Shown: positions 15,758 to 24,562 of the stretch, piece by piece | Layout: each line of letters begins with the position of its first letter | How positions within the stretch are numbered: position 1 is the stretch's first letter | Source of the DNA: Bdellovibrionaceae bacterium UBA6776 | GTDB lineage: Bacteria > Bdellovibrionota > Bdellovibrionia > Bdellovibrionales > UBA1609 | Direction: 5' to 3' | DNA: 64,000 nucleotides | NCBI GenBank assembly: GCA_002453155.1 | Contig: DKGG01000039.1 | Location: 124,001 to 188,000 of the forward strand | Notes under the pieces: generated by a model | Told to the model about the DNA's origin: nothing | The model's database searches: none | What the model saw: only the letters and a program-made list of their open reading frames with translations | Program-made: the position numbers and the translations under genes

Positions 15758-17830
15758 ATGTCAGCAACATTTAAGGAACTTATTGGAAGTCTTCAAAATT
15801 CTGAAAATTTTAAGGACTACACATGGACGGGCTCCTTTGATGATTACCTAGCTTTGGTTCGAGAGAATCCAAAGATCACTCGAAACGCGTATCAAAGAAT
15901 GTATGACATGATTATGAGCAAAGGCTCCAATGAATATGTCGATGTTAAAAAGCAGATGGTTCATTACAAATTCTTCGATGATCCAGACAATGATGGAAAA
16001 GATGCGGTGTTTGGAGCGGACATCCCTTTGATGAAGCTTGTGAATGTTTTGCGCTCAGCTGCTCTGGGATATGGAACTGAAAAACGGGTGATTCTTCTTC
16101 ACGGTCCTGTGGGAAGTGCAAAAAGTACGATCTGTCGTTTGTTGAAACAAGGTCTTGAGAGATATTCAAAAGCGGATGAGGGCGCAATTTACACCTTTGA
16201 TTGGGTGGATGAAGCGGGAGATTGTGAAGAAATTTTTGGAAAAGGCGTCAAGGTCTTTCCAAGTCCAATGCACGAAGAGCCCTTGCTTTTGATTCCGGAG
16301 CAACTTCGCCAAGGAGTCATGGATGAATTGAACCGAGGTGCAAAGGGAGAGTTCCGAATCAACATTTCCGGAGAGCTCTGTCCTCCTTCTCGGTATTTCT
16401 TTAGAGCGCTTATGGAAAAATACCATGGAGACATCAACAAGGTTTTTAACCATGTGCGCGTAAAACGATTTGTACTTTCGGAAGCGGATCGCATCGGAAT
16501 TGGAACTTTTCAACCCAAAGATGAGAAGAACCAGGATTCGACGGAACTCACCGGAGATTTGAACTACCGAAAGATTGCCGAATATGGATCGGACTCGGAT
16601 CCTCGCGCATTTAACTTCGATGGAGAGTTTAACGTAGCCAATCGAGGAATGATTGAATTCGTCGAGGTTTTGAAACTGGATGTGGCTTTCTTGTACGATC
16701 TTCTTGGTGCCTCTCAGGAGCACCGAGTGAAGCCCAAAAAGTTTGCGCAAACTCATATTGATGAAGTGATCATCGGCCATACCAACGAGCCCGAGTACCG
16801 AAAGCTTCAAGACAACGAGTTTATGGAAGCTCTTCGTGACCGTACTGTCAAAATCGATATCCCGTATATCACCAAGTTGAAAGATGAAACTCAGATTTAT
16901 AAGAAGGATTTTAACAGTCGCATCCTTCGTGGCGTGAGCATTGCTCCTCACACCATCGAAATGGCGGGAATGTGGGCGATCTTGACCCGATTGGAAAAAC
17001 CTAAAAAGGCCAATTTGACCCGTCTTCAAAAGCTGAAGCTTTATGATGGCAAGACTTTGCCGAACTACACTGAAGACAATATTAAAGAGCTTCGCAAAGA
17101 AGCTCGTCGCGAAGGCTTGGACGGAATGTCTCCTCGTTACATTCAAGACAAAATTTCGAATTCAATCGTGATGGCTCAGCAGATGAACAAAGGTTCGGTG
17201 AATCCTTTTATGGTTCTCAACGAGCTTGAAAGTGGACTGAAACATCACTCTTTGTTGTCGAACGAGGATCAAAAGCAAGATTATCGAGAACTTTTAAGTG
17301 TGGTGAAGCAAGAATACGAAGAGATAATTAAGTCCGAAGTGCAAAGAGCCATTTCCGCAGATGAAAGTGCTCTTCAGCGATTGTGCGCAAATTATATTGA
17401 TAACGTGAAGGCCTACACTCAAAAAGAGAAGGTTCGAAATCAATATACTGGATCTGACGAGGAACCAGATGAGCGTTTAATGAGATCTATCGAAGAGAAG
17501 ATTGAAATTCCGGAGTCTCGAAAAGATGATTTCCGCCGTGAAATTATGAACTACATCGGAGCTTTGGCCGTGGATGGACGCAAGTTTGATTATAAAACAA
17601 ACGAACGCCTTCATAAGGCTCTGGAGCTGAAGCTTTTTGAGGATCAAAAAGATTCAATCAAGTTGACCAGTTTGGTTTCTTCGGTGGTGGACAAAGACAC
17701 TCAAGAAAAGATCGACATCGTGAAAACTCGCCTCATTAAAGATTTTGGATACGATGAAATTTCCGCAACGGATGTTCTTCATTATGTGGCCAGTATCTTT
17801 GCCCGAGGAGACATCAAGGATAAGAAATAG
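15758..17830 (+). CDS. prkA: PrkA serine protein kinase / AAA+ protein
   Basis: A 690-residue protein. The N-terminal AAA+ part has Walker A GPVGSAKST at about 116-124, with the PrkA-specific surroundings (FDWVDEAGDC..., MHEEPLLLIP, GELCPPSRYFFRALMEKYHGD). The C-terminal part is the PrkA kinase-like domain. E. coli YeaG and Bacillus PrkA belong here; they act in starvation or sporulation signalling, and the Bacillus protein has also been reported to have Lon-like protease activity. The ATG at 15758 follows AGGGGGAG; an earlier in-frame start at 15719 lacks a site. yeaH and spoVR follow with almost no spacing, the conserved yeaG-yeaH-ycgB order. Confidence 0.95.
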   Translation: MSATFKELIGSLQNSENFKDYTWTGSFDDYLALVRENPKITRNAYQRMYDMIMSKGSNEYVDVKKQMVHYKFFDDPDNDGKDAVFGADIPLMKLVNVLRSAALGYGTEKRVILLHGPVGSAKSTICRLLKQGLERYSKADEGAIYTFDWVDEAGDCEEIFGKGVKVFPSPMHEEPLLLIPEQLRQGVMDELNRGAKGEFRINISGELCPPSRYFFRALMEKYHGDINKVFNHVRVKRFVLSEADRIGIGTFQPKDEKNQDSTELTGDLNYRKIAEYGSDSDPRAFNFDGEFNVANRGMIEFVEVLKLDVAFLYDLLGASQEHRVKPKKFAQTHIDEVIIGHTNEPEYRKLQDNEFMEALRDRTVKIDIPYITKLKDETQIYKKDFNSRILRGVSIAPHTIEMAGMWAILTRLEKPKKANLTRLQKLKLYDGKTLPNYTEDNIKELRKEARREGLDGMSPRYIQDKISNSIVMAQQMNKGSVNPFMVLNELESGLKHHSLLSNEDQKQDYRELLSVVKQEYEEIIKSEVQRAISADESALQRLCANYIDNVKAYTQKEKVRNQYTGSDEEPDERLMRSIEEKIEIPESRKDDFRREIMNYIGALAVDGRKFDYKTNERLHKALELKLFEDQKDSIKLTSLVSSVVDKDTQEKIDIVKTRLIKDFGYDEISATDVLHYVASIFARGDIKDKK

Positions 17831-17838
17831 GGGAAAAA

Positions 17839-18936
17839 ATGGGGATTCGCGAGGACCACAATCGTTTTCGAGAAATTGTTAAAGGTCGCATTAAGAAGAA
17901 TTTCAAAAAATATGTGACCCAAGGGGAAATGATTGGCCGTCGTGAAAAGGAATTCGTAAAAATTCCGATTCCCTCCATTGATTTACCTCGCTTCAAATAT
18001 GGTCCAAAGCAGTCTGGAGGCGTTGGCCAAGGCCAAGGTCAACCGGGCGATGCGGTGGATGGGGAACAGCAGCCAGGACAAGGTCAAGCGGGGGACAGCC
18101 CTGGAGAGCATGTTCTTGAAGCTGATGTGACCATCGAAGAGCTTGCAGATATTTTAGGAGAACAGCTGGAACTTCCACGAATTGAACCTCGTGGGAATAA
18201 AAAAGTGGATTCCATTTCAAACAAATACACGGGGCGCGCGCCTGTGGGTCCTGAGAACCTGAGACATTTTAAGTCTTCCTACAAAGAGGCATTGAAAAGA
18301 AGCATTGCCAGTGGAACCTATGATCCTTTGAATCCTATGGTGGTGCCAATTAAGCGGGACATGCGCTATCGAACCATTCGCAAGGTGACGAAGCCCATGG
18401 CCAATGCGGTGGTCATATATATGATGGATGTCTCGGGATCCATGGGAGAAGAGCAAAAAGAGATTGTTCGTCTAGAAAGTTTTTGGATCAATGCTTGGCT
18501 TCAGCGAAACTATAAAGGTCTTGAAACTCGATTTATCATTCATGATGCTGCGGCAAAAGAGGTGGATGAGAAGACCTTCTTTTCTACCAGTGAGTCGGGC
18601 GGGACATTGATCAGTTCGGCTTACAAGCTTTGTCAGAAAATCATTGAGTCTGAATACAATCCGAACGAGTGGAACATTTATCCTTTTCATTTTTCAGACG
18701 GGGACAACTGGTCTGGAGAAGACACAAAACTTTGCATTCAACTTTTAAAGGACTACTTCATCCCACGGGTGAATCAGTTCTCTTACGGTCAGGTGGAAAG
18801 TAAGTATGGAAGCGGTCAGTTTTTAAAAGATCTGGAAAAATCTCTTCCCGGGGAAGAGTCTTTGGTCATCTCACGAATTGAGAACAAGGACAAAATTGTC
18901 GATTCCATCAAGGATTTCCTTGGAAAGGGAAGGTAA
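17839..18936 (+). CDS. yeaH: YeaH/YhbH (DUF444) family protein
   Basis: A 365-residue protein of the DUF444 family. Its N-terminal part is basic and followed by a Gln/Gly-rich linker (residues ~55-90, GQGQGQPGDAVDGEQQPG). The C-terminal half is a von Willebrand A-like fold with a MIDAS-type motif MDVSGSMGEEQ. This is the standard partner of PrkA and probably a kinase substrate or adaptor. It starts 8 bases after prkA behind AGGGGA, and its stop overlaps the spoVR start by one base, so translation is coupled. Length and motifs are intact. Confidence 0.93.
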   Translation: MGIREDHNRFREIVKGRIKKNFKKYVTQGEMIGRREKEFVKIPIPSIDLPRFKYGPKQSGGVGQGQGQPGDAVDGEQQPGQGQAGDSPGEHVLEADVTIEELADILGEQLELPRIEPRGNKKVDSISNKYTGRAPVGPENLRHFKSSYKEALKRSIASGTYDPLNPMVVPIKRDMRYRTIRKVTKPMANAVVIYMMDVSGSMGEEQKEIVRLESFWINAWLQRNYKGLETRFIIHDAAAKEVDEKTFFSTSESGGTLISSAYKLCQKIIESEYNPNEWNIYPFHFSDGDNWSGEDTKLCIQLLKDYFIPRVNQFSYGQVESKYGSGQFLKDLEKSLPGEESLVISRIENKDKIVDSIKDFLGKGR

Positions 18937-20417
18937 TGGCAAATTTAACTCCTGAACTTGAAAAAGAAAGAGTTAAAATTCTTAAAGCCGCTCAAGAAGC
19001 CGGTTTGGATTTTTACGAAACCATTTTTGAAATTGTGACCTACGATCAATTGAACCAAATTGCCTCTTATGGAGGTTTTCCGGTGAGATACCCTCATTGG
19101 AGATTTGGGATGGATTACGAGCAGCTTTCAAAAAGCTATGAATATGGACTTTCTAAAATTTACGAACTCGTGATCAATACAGACCCTTGTTATGCCTACC
19201 TTATGGAAGGAAATGAGTTCATCGATCAAAAGTTGGTGATGGCTCACGTTTATGGCCACTGTGATTTCTTCAAGAACAATGCTTGGTTTGGTCCTACCAA
19301 TCGCAAAATGATGGATCAAATGGCAAATCATGCCACTCGCATTCGACGTTACATGGATCGCTATGGTGTGGAAACGGTGGAAGACTTTATCGACGTGTGT
19401 TTGAGTTTGGAAAATCTCATCGATCGTCATGCGCCTTATGTGACCAAGTCTAATGAACCCAAAGATCATGGTCCGGCACCGGTTTCTCCGGATGGGAAAC
19501 TGAAGGTGCACAAATCCTATATGGAAAAGTACATCAATCCTCCCGAGTTTTTGAAGGAACAGGAAGAGCGACGGGCAGAAGAGTTTCGAAATCAAGTGCG
19601 AGGAATTCCGGAAAACCCAGAGCGAGATGTATTAAAATTTCTTATGGAATACGCACCTTTGTCTTCATGGCAGCAGGATGTTTTGTCCATCATTCGAGCG
19701 GAAGCCTATTACTTCGCCCCTCAAGGAATGACCAAGATCATGAATGAGGGATGGGCCAGTTACTGGCACTCGAAGTTGATGACGGAAAAGATCATGAACG
19801 ATTCCGAGATCATTGATTTTGCGGATCGACACAGTGGAACCATGGCCATGGCTCCAAATGGATTTAATCCATATAAAATTGGAATCGAACTTTTTCGAAA
19901 TATTGAACAAAGATGGAACAAAGGACAATTTGGACGAGAGTGGACCGAGTGCTCCCGCTTGGATGAGAAAAAAGCTTGGGACAAAAAATTGGGTCTCGGT
20001 CGAGAAAAGATTTTTGAAGTGCGAAAGCATTACAACGACGTGACCTTTATTGATGAATTTTTGACCGAAGAGTTTTGCATTGAAAATAAACTGTTTGTCT
20101 ACAAGTTCAATCAACGAACCAACGAATACGAAGTGGACACACGAGATTTTCCGTTGATCAAAAAGAAGCTTTTGTTTCAGTTGACCAATTTTGGTCAGCC
20201 CATCATTTCGGTGTTGGATGCCAATCACAACAATCGGGGAGAGCTTCTGTTGGGCCATCTCTTCGAGGGCATTGAAATGCAGCCGGATTACATGCGGGCA
20301 ACCATGCAAAATCTCCAGAAAATCTGGGGCCGTCCGGTCCATGTGGCCACCGTTCAGGACAAAGAACGCACGATCATCGGCTTCGACGGCAAAGAATACA
20401 CTTCCGTCGCGATTTAG
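18936..20417 (+). CDS. spoVR: SpoVR family protein (YcgB)
   Basis: A 493-residue SpoVR protein. Typical blocks are RYPHWRFGMDYEQL, NTDPCYAYLMEGN, AHVYGHCDFFKNN, ILSIIRAEAYYFAPQ-like (here VLSIIRAEAYYFAPQ) and MNEGWASYWHSKLM. The name derives from Bacillus cortex formation, but in Gram-negatives the gene travels with prkA/yeaH and not with sporulation, and its biochemical role is unknown. Its stop is 2 bases before the dispersed repeat at 20420, and the next gene is convergent. Confidence 0.94.
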   Translation: MANLTPELEKERVKILKAAQEAGLDFYETIFEIVTYDQLNQIASYGGFPVRYPHWRFGMDYEQLSKSYEYGLSKIYELVINTDPCYAYLMEGNEFIDQKLVMAHVYGHCDFFKNNAWFGPTNRKMMDQMANHATRIRRYMDRYGVETVEDFIDVCLSLENLIDRHAPYVTKSNEPKDHGPAPVSPDGKLKVHKSYMEKYINPPEFLKEQEERRAEEFRNQVRGIPENPERDVLKFLMEYAPLSSWQQDVLSIIRAEAYYFAPQGMTKIMNEGWASYWHSKLMTEKIMNDSEIIDFADRHSGTMAMAPNGFNPYKIGIELFRNIEQRWNKGQFGREWTECSRLDEKKAWDKKLGLGREKIFEVRKHYNDVTFIDEFLTEEFCIENKLFVYKFNQRTNEYEVDTRDFPLIKKKLLFQLTNFGQPIISVLDANHNNRGELLLGHLFEGIEMQPDYMRATMQNLQKIWGRPVHVATVQDKERTIIGFDGKEYTSVAI

Positions 20418-20419
20418 GC

Positions 20420-20439
20420 GATTTTGGTACCTGGCACCT
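20420..20439 (-). repeat. 20-bp dispersed repeat, copy 1
   Basis: On the minus strand this reads AGGTGCCAGGTACCAAAATC, identical over all 20 bases to 44845-44864 on the plus strand. It consists of two GGTRCC half-sites around one base. It lies exactly between the spoVR stop and the stop of the convergent membrane-protein gene. Confidence 0.75.
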
Positions 20440-21752
20440 TATTCCGTATGCGGGGTGGTGATGGGGAAGCGGTCGAGCACCTGTTGGTGGTAGCTGTTTC
20501 GAAAGTCATGGTAGCGGCTGCCCAGCACAGCGAAGGAATTGTAAACCAGGAAGTAGACCACCACAGCCAAGATCCATTTCTTTCGACCTTCTGATTTTTC
20601 CATCCACCGAGAAACACCCACACTGACCAGAGCCACCGACATGGGCAGACACAAAAGCAAGTGCCAGTGATTGAATTCCACCGGCGAAAGACCCGCCGCA
20701 ACCAACATTCCCACAAACAGATAAAACCCGTAGTGAAAAAACCAAGATTCTTCAGAAAGATTTCTGCGATCCGTAGATCTTCGAAAAGGTTGATGCTTCC
20801 AAATCTCTTTTAAAAACTGCCATTGAATCCGAATCGAAACCAGTAGAGTTACAATTCCGATGGGCCATTTGATCACATGAAAGACCGTGGAAACTATACT
20901 TCGTAGTCCCTCATTGGCAATCCAATCAAAATGAATGGAAGTAAAAATATGGCGGGCATAATAAAAAGACGAATATCTCAGCCAATAGATGCAAGCTTTG
21001 AGAACGGGATAGATCAGCACCAAGTTTTTTCCGGGAAGAAAACCTTCGGAAGCTTTTAATTCCACTCCGTGACCTTGCAAGGAAGACAGGCTCAAAAAAT
21101 AAGGAAGCAAGGTCAGAGCCGTTAGAAAGATTCCAAATAGAACTCCCCACCAATTCACCTTTACCATTTTGAAAATCCACAACAACAGGGAGGCCACCAT
21201 TAAAATAAGAACTGAAAAGTGCACCTGGCCACAAAGTCCCATTGCAAAAACGTGAAGAGTGGTCCACGCGAAACTTCTTTCTCGAGAGAGTTTCAATGCG
21301 GAAAAGAAATGGAGTCCTGAAAAAATAAAAAGATACGACGGGTTGTAAAGCTCCACCTGTTCATTTCTCCAAGGGCTCAACCAAAAGAGAATCAAGAAAC
21401 CAACCGCAGCGAGAGGGCCAAAAAATTTTTTCAAAGGAAAATAAAAGCAAATCAATGCCACCACATGAGTCAGCAAAATAAGAAACATTGCCGAGTACGG
21501 CGAATACCAAATCATCATGGGCACACCGGCCAAAAATGTCAGTAAAGTTCCGGGGATGTAACCGACTCCGGTTCCGCGGTTTCCGAAGTGAGTCCATTCT
21601 CCAAGGGCGATCAGCTTGTGAACTTTTCCTAATATTTGTTCTTGATCATAATGAAGCTGAAAGGTGGTAAACATCCAAAGGGAGAGTCCAAAACCAAAAA
21701 GGAAAATCAGGCTCTGAAACAATTTTGAATTTACGTTGATTTTGGAACTCAT
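20439..21752 (-). CDS. multi-pass membrane protein, GT-C glycosyltransferase-like
   Basis: A 437-residue integral membrane protein with about ten hydrophobic helices spread along its length. A periplasmic loop after helix 1 contains EQILGKVHKL and GTGVGYIPGTLL. The layout resembles GT-C/PMT-type glycosyltransferases, but a clear DD/DE catalytic motif in the first loop is not seen (YDQEQ is nearest), so the function is open. Start at 21752 is chosen because AGAGGGAAAG precedes it; ATG 21767 sits in front of that site. It is not obviously part of an operon. Confidence 0.6.
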   Translation of the reverse strand: MSSKINVNSKLFQSLIFLFGFGLSLWMFTTFQLHYDQEQILGKVHKLIALGEWTHFGNRGTGVGYIPGTLLTFLAGVPMMIWYSPYSAMFLILLTHVVALICFYFPLKKFFGPLAAVGFLILFWLSPWRNEQVELYNPSYLFIFSGLHFFSALKLSRERSFAWTTLHVFAMGLCGQVHFSVLILMVASLLLWIFKMVKVNWWGVLFGIFLTALTLLPYFLSLSSLQGHGVELKASEGFLPGKNLVLIYPVLKACIYWLRYSSFYYARHIFTSIHFDWIANEGLRSIVSTVFHVIKWPIGIVTLLVSIRIQWQFLKEIWKHQPFRRSTDRRNLSEESWFFHYGFYLFVGMLVAAGLSPVEFNHWHLLLCLPMSVALVSVGVSRWMEKSEGRKKWILAVVVYFLVYNSFAVLGSRYHDFRNSYHQQVLDRFPITTPHTE

Positions 21753-21878
21753 ATCTTTCCCTCTCATTTTTTTAAATTGAGGTCCAGTTGATTGTGTTGG
21801 TTCCTTAACAATTCCTTTTCGGTTTGATCATGCTTCCACAGCCAACTTCTGGAAAACTCAGAAAGTAAGGAGGTATCT

Positions 21879-22457
21879 ATGTCCAAAAAAGTCTTGAAGT
21901 ACAGTGGTGCGCTGCTTGCTCTGTTCGGAATGAGTTTTAGCGCAATGGCACAATCCAGTATGGAGAGTGAAACTCGAAGTGCCATAGGAGATGTGAGAAT
22001 GGTTCAATCTCCTGAAGAATACAAACCTCACGTTGCGATTTTGGCAGGTGTTGCGAATCCCGAAGGTTCGTTTGACACAGGAGCTGATTACGGCGTGGAT
22101 GTGGGATTTCAGCCCATCATTCCGTTTGGTTTGGGAGCGGAAATCAGTCAATCCAATTACACGGCAGATGATTTTAAGCGAACAAGCTTTCTTGTGAAAG
22201 GAACTTACAATTTGGCAGGAGACATTCCTGTTTTAAAGGAAAGTTACTTGGGATTGGCGGCGGGTATTTTGGTTGAAGACACCGCTGGAGGAGCTGATTC
22301 CTACGGAGGTTTGATGCCAAACCTGGGTTTTGACATTCCCACTTTTCAAGTCAATCAACGATGGGTTTCATTGGGTGCAAACGCCAGATATATGATTACC
22401 GGAAGCAATGCTCCCGACGTGTTTGCATTGAATGGAGTGGTTAAATATTGGTTCTAA
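21879..22457 (+). CDS. outer-membrane beta-barrel protein
   Basis: A 192-residue protein with a signal peptide (cleavage after SFSAMAQ). Alternating hydrophobic strands follow (VAILAGVANPEG, VDVGFQPIIPFGLGAEIS, SYLGLAAGILVE, VSLGANARYMIT). It ends in an aromatic residue (VVKYWF), the classic BAM insertion signal. It is likely a small eight-stranded barrel; ligand unknown. A perfect AGGAGG ribosome site precedes the ATG. A strong terminator follows at 22480. Confidence 0.75.
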   Translation: MSKKVLKYSGALLALFGMSFSAMAQSSMESETRSAIGDVRMVQSPEEYKPHVAILAGVANPEGSFDTGADYGVDVGFQPIIPFGLGAEISQSNYTADDFKRTSFLVKGTYNLAGDIPVLKESYLGLAAGILVEDTAGGADSYGGLMPNLGFDIPTFQVNQRWVSLGANARYMITGSNAPDVFALNGVVKYWF

Positions 22458-22479
22458 GCTGATATTTCCAAAATCCAAA

Positions 22480-22513
22480 AAAAGAAAAGGAGCTTAAAAG
22501 CTCCTTTTCTTTT
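22480..22513. terminator. bidirectional rho-independent terminator
   Basis: AAAAGAAAAGGAGCTT, a 2-base centre, then AAGCTCCTTTTCTTTT: a 16-base near-perfect stem ending in T-rich sequence. It follows the outer-membrane gene; the A-rich side could also stop transcription from the minus strand. Confidence 0.85.
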
Positions 22514-22522
22514 ACACCAAAT

Positions 22523-22655
22523 CGAAGATTGATATTTTATATTGATAGCCGCAAATGAGGTTTGAATTTTAAAATCGAGTTCCGCAGCAAAGTGAGGACT
22601 GTTCGAAGATTTTAAAATTCAAACCTCATTTGCGGAAACAAAAAATCAATCTTCG
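22523..22655. repeat. long inverted repeat between convergent genes
   Basis: Two perfect 28-base arms at 22549-22576 and 22608-22635 (CCGCAAATGAGG... and its complement) surround a 31-base centre. Outer 11-base arms, CGAAGATTGAT at 22523-22533 and ATCAATCTTCG at 22645-22655, extend the stem. The right outer arm covers the last codons of the gcvH-like gene. The centre contains a diverged copy of the arm (CCGCAGCAAAGTGAGG). It has no coding capacity and could be a MITE-like relic, an extragenic palindrome or a very stable RNA hairpin. Confidence 0.8.
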
Positions 22656-23011
22656 TCGTTGGTCGATGCTTGTGACAGCTCATCAAAATCTTCGATATTG
22701 TCCGGCTCCACTTTAAAGAGCCAACCATCACCAAAAGGTTCATCGATAATCAAAGAGGGATTTTCACTGACCGCTTCGTTGACTTCAACCACCACGCCGG
22801 GAACGGGTGCGTATAGGTTCAATGGGCCTTGATCAGTGTCCAATTCACCACAAACTTCATCGGGATGAACATCTTCTCCTTCAGAGGGCAAAGACACCGC
22901 ATTGATTTCTGTAAATTCTTCGAGTCCTTGTTCGTTAATGCCCACAGTAATCAGGCCATCTTCCAAAAGAACCCACTCATATCCTAAAAAGGTCACTGTT
23001 TCGTCAGTCAT
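22646..23011 (-). CDS. gcvH: glycine cleavage H-like protein lacking the lipoyl lysine
   Basis: A 121-residue GcvH-fold protein: GITEYA-type opening (GLITVGINEQGLEEFTEIN), then LYAPVPGVVVEVNEAVSENPSLIIDEPFGDGWLFKVEP, all typical. The canonical ESVKA segment that carries lipoate is replaced by DTDQG, so the modified Lys is Gln61 (bases 22829-22831). As read, it cannot be lipoylated at the usual place and cannot serve as the shuttle for the glycine cleavage system. No gcvT or gcvP is close. It may be a repurposed structural or regulatory H-protein. It lies 106 bases downstream of glnA on the same strand. Confidence 0.8.
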   Translation of the reverse strand: MTDETVTFLGYEWVLLEDGLITVGINEQGLEEFTEINAVSLPSEGEDVHPDEVCGELDTDQGPLNLYAPVPGVVVEVNEAVSENPSLIIDEPFGDGWLFKVEPDNIEDFDELSQASTNDED

Positions 23012-23117
23012 AAAAACACGATAGGCGGACCGGGCAAATTCGTAAACAAAAATCGAGAGTAGAAAGGATTAACGCCAGGCCTCCTCTCTCTAAAAGAAGA
23101 GGCCCAGGAAATAGAGA

Positions 23118-24533
23118 CTAAACGTCGTAGTAAAGGAAAAATTCGAAAGGCGTGGGCCGCTGTTGAGCGGGAATGATTTCCTTTTCGAATTTGTATTCGT
23201 AAATGGCGTTGGTCAGTTCTTGAGAGAACACCTCTCCGCGGAGCAAGAACTCATGGTTGGTTTTGAAGTTCATCAATGCTTCATCCAAAGTTCTGGGAAC
23301 AGAAGGAATTCCTGCCGCTTCTTCGGGGGGAAGGCCGTAGATGTCTTTGTCTAAAGGTTGACCGGGATCTTCCTTGGAAAGAACACCATCGATTCCCGCC
23401 ATCAAAAGACCTGAGAAAGCCAAGTAAGGGTTCGCCGCTCCATCTGGAGTGCGGAATTCGATACGTTTGGCTTTTGGACTTGAACCTGAGTTTGGAATTC
23501 GGATCGCAGCAGATCTGTTCTTGTAGCTGTAAGCCAACTTCACAGGAGCTTCAAAGCCTGGAACCAAACGTTTGTAAGAGTTCAGCGTGGGGTTGGTCAA
23601 AGAGCACAGTGAAGGAGCATTTTTCAAGATTCCGCCAATGTAATTCAAGGCCATTTCTGACAAGCCGGCATATTTGTCACCGCCAAAAAGCGGTTGATCG
23701 CCTTTCCAAAGGGACATGTGAACATGCATCCCTGAACCGTTGTCTCCGAAAACGGGCTTCGGCATAAAGGTTGCGGTTTTGCCATGGCGTCGAGCCACGT
23801 TCTTTACAATGTATTTGAACCATTGAAGTTTGTCCGCAGCATTCACCAATTCATCAAATTTAAAGTTGATCTCACCTTGTCCTGCAGAAGCCACTTCGTG
23901 ATGCTGGCGCTCCACTTGGATTCCAATTTTCTCAAGCTCCAAACAAATTTCAGTTCGAAGATCGTGAAGGGAATCCGTCGGCATGACGGGGAAGTAACCT
24001 TCTTTCGCGCGAGGCTTATACCCCAAGTTTCGACCTTGCTCATCACGTCCAGAGTTCCAAGTCGCTTCATCAGAGTCCACTTGATAATAAGCGGTGTAAG
24101 CGTTTTGTTCGTAGCGAATGTCATCAAAGATAAAAAATTCAGCTTCCGGTCCAAAGTAAGCGATGTCAGCAATTCCAGAAGATTTCAAGTAAGCCGTAGC
24201 CTGCTTGGCAATCTGTCGGGGATCACGGTCATAGGGCTCGTGGGTATCAGGTTGAACAATGTCACAGATGAGAACCAAAGTGGGCACTTCGGTAAAAGGA
24301 TCCATCAAAGCGGTTGTTGGATCCGGCTTCATGGTCATGTCCGATTCGTTGATGGATCTCCATCCACGAATGGAGCTGCCGTCGAAATTGGCACCCTCTT
24401 CAAAAAGCTCTTCGGTCAGTTGAGAGATGGGCATGGTCACATGTTGCCATGTGCCGGGAAGATCAGTGAACCGTAGATCCACCATCAGGGCTCCTTGCTC
24501 TTTTGCAAAACTGATCACTTCACTGGGTTTCAT
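23118..24533 (-). CDS. glnA: Glutamine synthetase type I
   Basis: A 471-residue GSI that makes glutamine from glutamate, ammonia and ATP in the cytosol. The N-terminal beta-grasp (LMVDLRFTDLPGTWQHVTMP) and catalytic domain motifs are visible: FDGSSIRGW, FGPEAEFFIFD, GSGMHVHMSLW, NRSAAIRIP and EFRTPDGAANPYLAFS. The adenylylation loop keeps its tyrosine (KDIYGLPPEE, Tyr399), so control by GlnE-type adenylyltransferase is plausible. It lies 29 bases downstream of the PII gene, as a glnB-glnA operon. Length and motifs are intact. Confidence 0.97.
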   Translation of the reverse strand: MKPSEVISFAKEQGALMVDLRFTDLPGTWQHVTMPISQLTEELFEEGANFDGSSIRGWRSINESDMTMKPDPTTALMDPFTEVPTLVLICDIVQPDTHEPYDRDPRQIAKQATAYLKSSGIADIAYFGPEAEFFIFDDIRYEQNAYTAYYQVDSDEATWNSGRDEQGRNLGYKPRAKEGYFPVMPTDSLHDLRTEICLELEKIGIQVERQHHEVASAGQGEINFKFDELVNAADKLQWFKYIVKNVARRHGKTATFMPKPVFGDNGSGMHVHMSLWKGDQPLFGGDKYAGLSEMALNYIGGILKNAPSLCSLTNPTLNSYKRLVPGFEAPVKLAYSYKNRSAAIRIPNSGSSPKAKRIEFRTPDGAANPYLAFSGLLMAGIDGVLSKEDPGQPLDKDIYGLPPEEAAGIPSVPRTLDEALMNFKTNHEFLLRGEVFSQELTNAIYEYKFEKEIIPAQQRPTPFEFFLYYDV

Positions 24534-24562
24534 TCTTTATTTTCTCCTTATGGTTTGTTTTT

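Noticed and set aside
16166..17146. 326-codon minus-strand frame inside prkA
   Set aside because: It is antisense to a highly conserved coding region, lacks motifs and a ribosome site, and reflects codon bias.
18936..20417. SpoVR as evidence for sporulation
   Set aside because: The gene travels with prkA and yeaH in many non-sporulating Gram-negatives, and no other spore gene is present.
22982..23117. Glycine riboswitch near gcvH
   Set aside because: The 106 bases between glnA and gcvH show no tandem-aptamer conserved core, and gcvH is downstream on the minus strand with no long leader.
23784..24476. 230-codon plus-strand frame inside glnA
   Set aside because: It is the complement of conserved glnA codons, with no start signal.
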